A stretch of 64,000 bases of DNA, from positions 1 to 64,000 of the forward strand of contig JASLNU010000021.1 of NCBI GenBank assembly GCA_030745835.1. Reading direction: 5' to 3'. This document shows positions 58,815 to 64,000 of this stretch, piece after piece. Both the position numbers and the translations under genes were made by a program. Position 1 is the stretch's first letter. Every line of letters begins with the position of its first letter. The notes below the pieces were generated by a model, which saw nothing but the letters and a program-made list of their open reading frames with translations, made no database searches and was not told the DNA's origin. Source of the DNA: GCA-2687515 sp002687515. Lineage in GTDB: Bacteria; Pseudomonadota; Alphaproteobacteria; Rhodospirillales; UBA2165.

Positions 58815-58906
58815 GGCACATCACCCCCCGCATCGATGGCGCGGTATATCACATTGGCACGCCGGGAAAAGGGCAAATAGAGCCCTGGATTAATTCGCAG
58901 ACAGTG

Positions 58907-58958
58907 TTTAATTCGGTGACAGTTTACTATTTAAAAAGTAAACTGTCACCGAATTAAA
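58907..58958. repeat. Perfect 22-bp inverted repeat, family copy B
   Basis: The arm tttaattcggtgacagttta plus two bases (58907-58928) is inverted exactly at 58937-58958 with an 8-bp spacer. It shares the core attcggtgacagtttact with the palindrome at 29410-29499. It lies in the gap between thrH and the glycosylase gene stop. Confidence 0.85.
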
Positions 58959-59640
58959 AGGGGCGCGCCAAGGTGGTTTTTATGGCGCCGAATACGGTTT
59001 CGAACATATCTACCGTCAGGCGGCCGGTATTGGTGTTATAGCGCGAGCAGTGGTAGCTATCGGCAAGGACCGGCCCGGCCGGCAGTACATGCATGGCGCC
59101 ATGTGCAAACTTGTGCGCGCTTTTGCGCATCCCGAGCGCCGCCAGGACCGCCCCGTGGGCGACGGTGCCCAGCGCCAAGACGATGCGCAGGCGGGGCATG
59201 GCGCCTATTTCGCCGGCCAAAAACGCGCCGCACGTCTTGATCTCGGCGCCGATTGGCTTGTTTCCCGGCGGCAGACAGCGAACCGCGTTGGTGATCCGGC
59301 AATTGAGCAGCCGCAATCCATCCCCGGGCGCGGCAGCGTAGCAGCCTTCCGAGAATCCGAATTTATCGATCGTCGCGTATAACAGGTCGCCGGCGTAATC
59401 GCCGGTGAACGGGCGTCCGGTCCGGTTGGCGCCGTTCCGGCCGGGCGCCAAACCGGCGATCAGCAATTCGGCATCGGCCGGCCCGAACGACGACACCGGC
59501 GCGTTGTGCCAATCGGCATGCTCGCCGCGCAGCCGGTGCCGCAATTCGATCAGCCGCGGACAACCGCCGCAATCATCCCCGGGGGCATCCCCGGGGGCAT
59601 CCGCGGGGGCATGCGTGGGGGCGCGAGCCGGAGAGTTCAT
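58954..59640 (-). CDS. Type 5 uracil-DNA glycosylase
   Basis: A 228-residue uracil-DNA glycosylase of family 5 (UDGb). Motif A is LAPGRNGANRTGRPFTGDYAG (GANRTGRPFTGD) and motif B is SYHCSRYNTNTGRLTVDM, with the NTGRLT core. Conserved cysteines for an iron-sulfur cluster (CGGCPRL and later CGAF) are visible. The first 25 residues are a repetitive Ala/Pro/Asp segment from a GC-rich DNA repeat at 59578-59625. It removes uracil and other damaged bases. Start ATG at 59640. Confidence 0.9.
   Translation of the reverse strand: MNSPARAPTHAPADAPGDAPGDDCGGCPRLIELRHRLRGEHADWHNAPVSSFGPADAELLIAGLAPGRNGANRTGRPFTGDYAGDLLYATIDKFGFSEGCYAAAPGDGLRLLNCRITNAVRCLPPGNKPIGAEIKTCGAFLAGEIGAMPRLRIVLALGTVAHGAVLAALGMRKSAHKFAHGAMHVLPAGPVLADSYHCSRYNTNTGRLTVDMFETVFGAIKTTLARPF
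59578..59625. repeat. Imperfect tandem repeat in the glycosylase N-terminus
   Basis: The word cccgggggcat recurs with small changes about four times, encoding APADAPGDAPGDD on the minus strand. It may vary in copy number between strains without touching the enzyme core. Confidence 0.6.
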
Positions 59641-59657
59641 GCCGGGATTTTAAGCAA

Positions 59658-60302
59658 TCAGGCCGTTTCGCGATAGTCGTCCTCGCCACGCACCGAAATG
59701 ACATCGCTATCGTCGTCATCGATCAAATCGTCGTCGTCATCCGATGGGTGCACCGGGAAATCGTTCGACTGACCCGGCTGACGCTCGATCTCGGCGCGAA
59801 GATCCTGCAGCTCCAAGAAAACATCCGCTTGGCGGCGAAGTTCGTCGGCAATCATCGGCGGCTTGGATTTCACGGTGCTGACCACGGTCACCCGCTTGCC
59901 CTTAAATTGGGCGTTTTCCACCAGCCGGCGAAAATCGCCATCACCTGAAAATATGACCACATGATCGATATGCGGAGACATTTCCATCACATCGACGGCC
60001 AGTTCGATATCCATATTGCCCTTGATTTTCCGGCGCCCCGCCGTATCGGTGAATTCCTTGCTCGGTTTGGTCACCATCGTGTAACCATTGTAATCCAACC
60101 AATCCACCAGGGGCCGGATCGGGGAATATTCCTGATCTTCGACCAGCGCGGTATAGTAAAAGGCGCGCACCAGGTTTCCCTGCTCGGAAAAAATCTTTAA
60201 AAGCTTTTTGTAATCGATATCAAAACCCAAGGCCCGGGCGGCGGCATACAGGTTCGAACCGTCTATGAATAGCGCAATACGCTCATTGGGATAAAAATTC
60301 AT
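59658..60302 (-). CDS. NYN-domain (LabA/DUF88) protein
   Basis: A 214-residue PIN-like NYN protein. The acidic metal-site residues lie in IALFIDGSNLYAA, GNMDIELAVDVM and VVIFSGDGDFRRLVE. NYN proteins are RNA nucleases or nucleases of small RNAs. A C-terminal acidic tail (SDDDDDLIDDDDSD) follows. The ATG at 60302 has agga upstream. It diverges from folK. Confidence 0.92.
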   Translation of the reverse strand: MNFYPNERIALFIDGSNLYAAARALGFDIDYKKLLKIFSEQGNLVRAFYYTALVEDQEYSPIRPLVDWLDYNGYTMVTKPSKEFTDTAGRRKIKGNMDIELAVDVMEMSPHIDHVVIFSGDGDFRRLVENAQFKGKRVTVVSTVKSKPPMIADELRRQADVFLELQDLRAEIERQPGQSNDFPVHPSDDDDDLIDDDDSDVISVRGEDDYRETA

Positions 60303-60462
60303 CGTGACAATCCTAAATTACTAAAAACTTGTGGTAATATTGTTAACTCAGTCAACGATATAGCAATTAACGGCTACTGTCCAGGTATTGCGAACTGTTA
60401 TCATTTATACAATTCGGATGTGTTAAATTGAAAAAGATCGATTCCACCGAAGGAGCCAAACC

Positions 60463-60957
60463 GTGATTTACCTGGCCATTGGATCAAACCTGCCAACCAT
60501 TGAATATGGTGGCGCGCGCGACAACTGCGAAGCCGCGCTGGAACAGCTGGAAAGGGTTGGAATAAGCGTGCTGAAGCGTTCGCGCTGGTACATCACGGCT
60601 CCGCTGCCGGCGTCGGAGCAACCGGATTACGTGAACGGCGCCGCCGCCTGCCGGTCTGATCTTTCGCCCCATGATCTGTTGCGCGCCTGTCAGGAAATCG
60701 AATTGATCATGGGCCGCGCGCGATCATCGGACCGCAACGCGGCCCGGACCATCGATATCGATATCGTCGATTGGGATGGTGTCCGGATTTCCGGGCCCGA
60801 ACTTGAAATTCCGCATCCGAGGCTGGCCGAGCGATTGTTCGTACTGAACCCGCTCCGCGATATCGCGCCCCACTGGCGGCACCCGGTAACCGGTATCTCG
60901 ATCGACGATCTGTTGGCGGCGCTCGGCGATTCACAGGAAATTAGCCTTTATACCTGA
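60463..60957 (+). CDS. folK: 7,8-dihydro-6-hydroxymethylpterin pyrophosphokinase
   Basis: A 164-residue HPPK. AIGSNLPTIEYGG, RSRWYITAPLPASEQPDYVNGA (YITAPLPASEQPDYVN), the RDIDIDIV-type motif (ARTIDIDIVDWDG) and EIPHPRLAERLFVLNPL are all present. It makes the activated pterin for folate synthesis. The start is GTG at 60463 with aaggag. The gene precedes rpoZ by 104 bp. Confidence 0.93.
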   Translation: MIYLAIGSNLPTIEYGGARDNCEAALEQLERVGISVLKRSRWYITAPLPASEQPDYVNGAAACRSDLSPHDLLRACQEIELIMGRARSSDRNAARTIDIDIVDWDGVRISGPELEIPHPRLAERLFVLNPLRDIAPHWRHPVTGISIDDLLAALGDSQEISLYT

Positions 60958-61061
60958 AATTGACGCTCAATCGGCTTGCGTTTTTGTGCACCCAAGATAT
61001 ATAAACGGCGCCCGATTAAAGACATCTTGGCCCCTCCCATGCCCGCACAAAGGAGATTTCA

Positions 61062-61511
61062 ATGGCTCGCGTGACCGTTGAGGACTGCATCAAAAAGATT
61101 TCGAACCGATTTGATTTGGTGATGATCGCCTCGCAGCGGGCGCGCAGCCTGTCTTCGGGCACGGAACTGACGGTGGAACGGGACAACGATAAAAACCCGG
61201 TGGTGGCGTTGCGCGAAATCGCCGAAGAAACCATCGATCTCGAGGAAGTCGAGGAAGCCTTGGTCAAGGGCCTGCAAAAGCATGTCGAACCGGATGAGCC
61301 CGACGACGAGGAGATGGACCTGTTGACCGCCGGCGATGACTTTATGAATTTGCCGGCCGATATGAAATCGGACCTGGTTCTGGGCGGCACCGGCGATAAG
61401 GGCGAAATGCCGGCCTTTACCGACAACATCATCGAACAGGACGCGGCCGGCAATACGGCGGAAGCCGATGCCGGGCAGGGCGAAAACAGCGAAGAAAAGA
61501 CGGAAGAATAG
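61062..61511 (+). CDS. rpoZ: RNA polymerase omega subunit
   Basis: A 149-residue omega subunit: ARVTVEDCIKKISNRFDLV, MIASQRARSLSSGTEL and NPVVALREIAEETIDL are characteristic. The acidic C-terminal half (DEPDDEEMDLL onward) is longer than in E. coli, as usual in alphaproteobacteria. It helps assemble RNA polymerase and, with ppGpp, site 1 regulation. It lies upstream of rsh. Ribosome site caaaggag. Confidence 0.95.
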   Translation: MARVTVEDCIKKISNRFDLVMIASQRARSLSSGTELTVERDNDKNPVVALREIAEETIDLEEVEEALVKGLQKHVEPDEPDDEEMDLLTAGDDFMNLPADMKSDLVLGGTGDKGEMPAFTDNIIEQDAAGNTAEADAGQGENSEEKTEE

Positions 61512-61617
61512 CGAATTTAATCGATCCCGGCGGGCGCCGGAATCCGGCGCCGCGCTAACTTTCAAAATTCTTTAGCTTTCTTTTCGTATTTGCCGGACTA
61601 ATTTAAGCTGACCGGGA

Positions 61618-61649
61618 ATTTGGCCGGGAATTTGGCCGGGAATTTGGAA
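61618..61649 (+). repeat. 12-bp tandem repeat just before rsh
   Basis: The unit gggaatttggcc occurs about two and a half times in tandem between rpoZ and rsh, ending a few bases before the ATG at 61655. It lies within the leader of rsh and could alter ribosome binding or spacing by slippage. Confidence 0.6.
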
Positions 61650-61675
61650 CGCCCATGTCGGGCGGCGCTGGTGTT

Positions 61676-63829
61676 ATGATTCGGCAATTCGAACTCGTCG
61701 AAACGGTAAAGTCCTACGATCGGCTCGCCGACGAAGATGCCCTCAACCGCGCCTATGTCTTTTCCATGAAAGCGCACGGCAATCAAAAGCGCGCCTCCGG
61801 CGACCCCTATTTCCTGCATCCCCTGGAGGTCGCGGGAATCTTGACCGAGTACAAGCTCGATACCAGTTCGATCATCACCGCGCTCCTGCATGACACCATC
61901 GAAGATACCGACGTTACCTCCAATGAGGTCAGCGAACAGTTCGGTGAAGAGGTGGCGCAGCTTGTCGAAGGCGTCACCAAGCTGACCCAGATCGAACTGC
62001 AATCGCAGCAAACCGACCAGGCCGAAAATTTCCGCAAACTGGTTCTCGCCATGTCCGAGGATATCCGGGTCTTACTGGTGAAGCTGGCCGACCGGCTGCA
62101 CAATATGCGCACCCTCGGATACATCGATAACGAGGCCAAGCGCCGGCGTATCGCCCTCGAAACCATGGAAATTTATGCGCCGCTGGCGGAACGCATCGGC
62201 ATGCAGGAATTGAAGAGCGAGCTCGAGGACCTGTCCTTTGCCGAGCTCAACCCGGAGGCGCGCGATTCGATCATCGCCAGGCTGCAATTCCTGCGCGACC
62301 AAGGCCGCGACAATGTCGACGTCATCATCGAAGAGCTGACCGAAACCATGCGCGCCCGGAAACTGCGCGCCACCGTCATCGGCCGTGAAAAATCGCCCTA
62401 TTCGATCTGGCGCAAGACGCAAAAGAAAAACATCTCGTTCGAGCAGGTCGCCGATATCATCGCGTTTCGCATTTTGGTCGAAAACGCCGACGATTGCTAC
62501 CGGGCGCTGGGTATCATGCACGGCGCCTACCCAACCGTGCCCGGCCGTTTCAAGGACTATATCTCGACCCCCAAATCGAACGGATATCAATCCATCCATA
62601 CCTGCGTGATCGGACCCAACAAGCAGCGCATCGAAATTCAGATCCGCACCCAGGACATGCACGAGGTGGCGGAACTGGGGGTCGCCGCCCACTGGCAATA
62701 CAAGCATGGCCTGGACCGCACCCACGGCCGCGAATACAGATGGCTGCGCGAGCTTCTGGATATCCTCGACCACGATGCATCACCCGACGATTTTCTCGAG
62801 CATACCAAGCTGGAAATGTTCACCGATCAGGTGTTCTGCTTCACCCCGGCGGGCGAGGTGATCGCGCTCCCCGGCGGCGCGACGCCGGTTGATTTCGCCT
62901 ACGCCGTCCACTCCGAGATCGGCGAAACCTGTGTCGGCGCCAAAATCAACGGCCGCTCGATGCCGCTGCGCACCGAGCTTGAAAACGGCGACCAGGTCGA
63001 GATCATCACCTCGGCGGCGCAAACGCCGTCGCCCTTGTGGGAGAACTTCGTGGTCACCGGCAAGGCCCGCTCGCACATCCGCCGCTTCATCCGCCTGCGC
63101 CAGAAAGAGGAATATATGGCCTTGGGCCGCGCCATCCTCGAACGCGCCTTTAAACAGGAGGAATACGAGTTTAACGAGGAATCCCTCGAACACGTGCTGG
63201 CCGTATTCTCGGCTCCCTCGACGGATGATTTGGCCGCCGAAGTCGGCGCCGGGCAAATCACCGGACGGCAGGTGCTGGAAGCGGTCTATCCGGGGGTCAA
63301 TGAAAGCCGCCGCAATGGCAAGGTAATCCAACTGGTCAAGGCGATGAACCTGCGCCGCCCGAAAAAGAACGACGGCGAGGATGGCATCCCGATCAAGGGG
63401 CTGATCCCGGGCATGGCGCTGCATTTTGCCGGCTGCTGCAGCGCGCTTCCCGGCGACCGCATCGTCGGCATCGTCACCAAGGGACGGGGGGTGACCATCC
63501 ACACCATCGATTGCGAAACGCTCGAGGAATTCGCCGACATGCCCGAGCGCTGGATCGATGTTTCCTGGGACCAGGAGGCCATCGATGATTACCATGTCGG
63601 CCGGGTCGAATTGGTGGTCACCAACGAAACCGGCAGCCTCGGCGAACTGTCGACGGTGATCGCCAGGAACGACGGCAATATCAGCAATCTGAAAATCACC
63701 AACCGGACACCCGAATTTTTCGACATCATGATCGATATCCAGGTTCGCGACGTGAAGCACTTGACCAATATCATCGCCGCGCTCAGGGCATCGCCGGTAA
63801 TAAATTCAGTTGAAAGAGCCCGTGGTTAG
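61676..63829 (+). CDS. rsh: Bifunctional (p)ppGpp synthetase/hydrolase Rsh
   Basis: A 717-residue RelA/SpoT homologue. The HD hydrolase has ALLHDTIEDTDV and LADRLHNMRTL; the synthetase has GREKSPYSIWRKTQKK and VADIIAFRILV; the TGS domain starts FCFTPAGEVIALPGGATPVDFAYA (PGGATPVDFAYAVHS), followed by the zinc-finger-like FAGCCSALPGD and a C-terminal ACT domain. Both activities look intact, as in the single Rsh of alphaproteobacteria. The start at 61676 matches the usual MIRQxELVE opening; an ATG at 61655 is also open. It follows rpoZ. Confidence 0.95.
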   Translation: MIRQFELVETVKSYDRLADEDALNRAYVFSMKAHGNQKRASGDPYFLHPLEVAGILTEYKLDTSSIITALLHDTIEDTDVTSNEVSEQFGEEVAQLVEGVTKLTQIELQSQQTDQAENFRKLVLAMSEDIRVLLVKLADRLHNMRTLGYIDNEAKRRRIALETMEIYAPLAERIGMQELKSELEDLSFAELNPEARDSIIARLQFLRDQGRDNVDVIIEELTETMRARKLRATVIGREKSPYSIWRKTQKKNISFEQVADIIAFRILVENADDCYRALGIMHGAYPTVPGRFKDYISTPKSNGYQSIHTCVIGPNKQRIEIQIRTQDMHEVAELGVAAHWQYKHGLDRTHGREYRWLRELLDILDHDASPDDFLEHTKLEMFTDQVFCFTPAGEVIALPGGATPVDFAYAVHSEIGETCVGAKINGRSMPLRTELENGDQVEIITSAAQTPSPLWENFVVTGKARSHIRRFIRLRQKEEYMALGRAILERAFKQEEYEFNEESLEHVLAVFSAPSTDDLAAEVGAGQITGRQVLEAVYPGVNESRRNGKVIQLVKAMNLRRPKKNDGEDGIPIKGLIPGMALHFAGCCSALPGDRIVGIVTKGRGVTIHTIDCETLEEFADMPERWIDVSWDQEAIDDYHVGRVELVVTNETGSLGELSTVIARNDGNISNLKITNRTPEFFDIMIDIQVRDVKHLTNIIAALRASPVINSVERARG

Positions 63830-63852
63830 GCCATAAATAAACCAGTATTTTT

Positions 63853-63890
63853 GGCGCCGCCCGACAAAGAACGATGGCCGGGCGGGCGCC
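63853..63890. terminator. GC-rich hairpin after rsh (possible terminator)
   Basis: ggcgccgcccg (63853-63863) pairs with cgggcgggcgcc (63879-63890), with one bulged base and a 15-base loop, in the gap between rsh and the next gene. No clear T-run follows, so termination is only possible. Confidence 0.35.
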
Positions 63891-63920
63891 GCTTGAGAGA
63901 TTTTGGAGCCGGCCAACCGG

Positions 63921-64000
63921 ATGTTCCGCCGAAGAAACAAACCAAACGCCTTCGACTGGCTGCGAAATATTTTCTGGCCACGCATCGGCTGGCGCCGCGC
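63921..64000 (+). CDS. DUF2062 protein (start only, cut by window edge)
   Basis: The ATG at 63921 opens a frame reading MFRRRNKPNAFDWL, then IFWPRIGWRR to the window end. This is the usual opening of DUF2062 membrane proteins, which begin with basic residues and an FWPRxGWRR motif. It follows ttttggagcc. Such a gene commonly sits between rsh and pdxJ in this group. Only 26 codons are visible. Confidence 0.7.
   Translation, partial: MFRRRNKPNAFDWLRNIFWPRIGWRR

Overview
The window looks like chromosomal DNA of a GC-rich alphaproteobacterium, most likely Rhodospirillales-like. The basis is family-level recognition only: a PDH locus whose E1-beta subunit carries its own lipoyl domain, an FtsB-like gene upstream of pdhA, a SahR-metF-metH cluster, DUF4170, one bifunctional Rsh protein next to rpoZ and folK, and a DUF2062 gene after rsh. 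No species can be named from the sequence.

Positions 1-4800 differ from the rest: visibly lower GC, short genes and no housekeeping functions. This accessory segment holds the 3' end of a Sel1-repeat gene, a GIY-YIG protein next to an HNH-HIT fusion on the minus strand, then a serine recombinase and a compact run of five small genes, three of whose starts overlap the preceding stop as ATGA. The run ends in a probable HUH-type replication protein. The island ends just before ettA, which starts with TTG.

From 4820 to 29300 the content is core: ettA; mlaA-mlaC; sahR-metF-metH (methyl cycle); a nucleoside deoxyribosyltransferase-like gene; a GGDEF protein; a CLC chloride protein with CBS domains; a trypsin-fold HtrA relative lacking the catalytic His; uvrD; prmA; a methyltransferase broken by one TGA; a dienelactone hydrolase; an FprA-type reductase; a 286-bp MITE-like element; and a carboxyltransferase-accB-accC operon. 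From 29300 to 39900 come a Sel1 protein, a peptidoglycan-binding coiled-coil protein, a thiolase / 2-hydroxyacid dehydrogenase / second carboxyltransferase cluster, phhB, an EamA transporter, a glycosyltransferase-like protein, ftsB and an orphan signal-less periplasmic-binding-type protein inserted upstream of pdhA.

From 39888 to 48500 pdhA-pdhB-pdhC-lpd is followed by a subtilisin-like protease with a small partner gene resembling its pro-region, then lipA (lipoate for PDH) and a COQ10-like gene. From 48500 to 64000 lie pncC, pgpA, an M23 peptidase with bactofilin, a threonine/serine dehydratase, slt, dapA, smpB, a MerR-HTH/nucleotide-cyclase fusion, DUF4170, thrH, a type 5 uracil-DNA glycosylase, a NYN-domain gene, folK, rpoZ, rsh and the start of a DUF2062 gene. 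I found no tRNA, rRNA or CRISPR array.

The least explained loci are the recombinase/HUH mini-element with its ATGA-coupled genes, the HNH-HIT plus GIY-YIG pair, the subtilase plus stand-alone pro-region protein separated by a perfect 16-bp inverted repeat, and the split biotin carboxylase with two carboxyltransferase paralogues.
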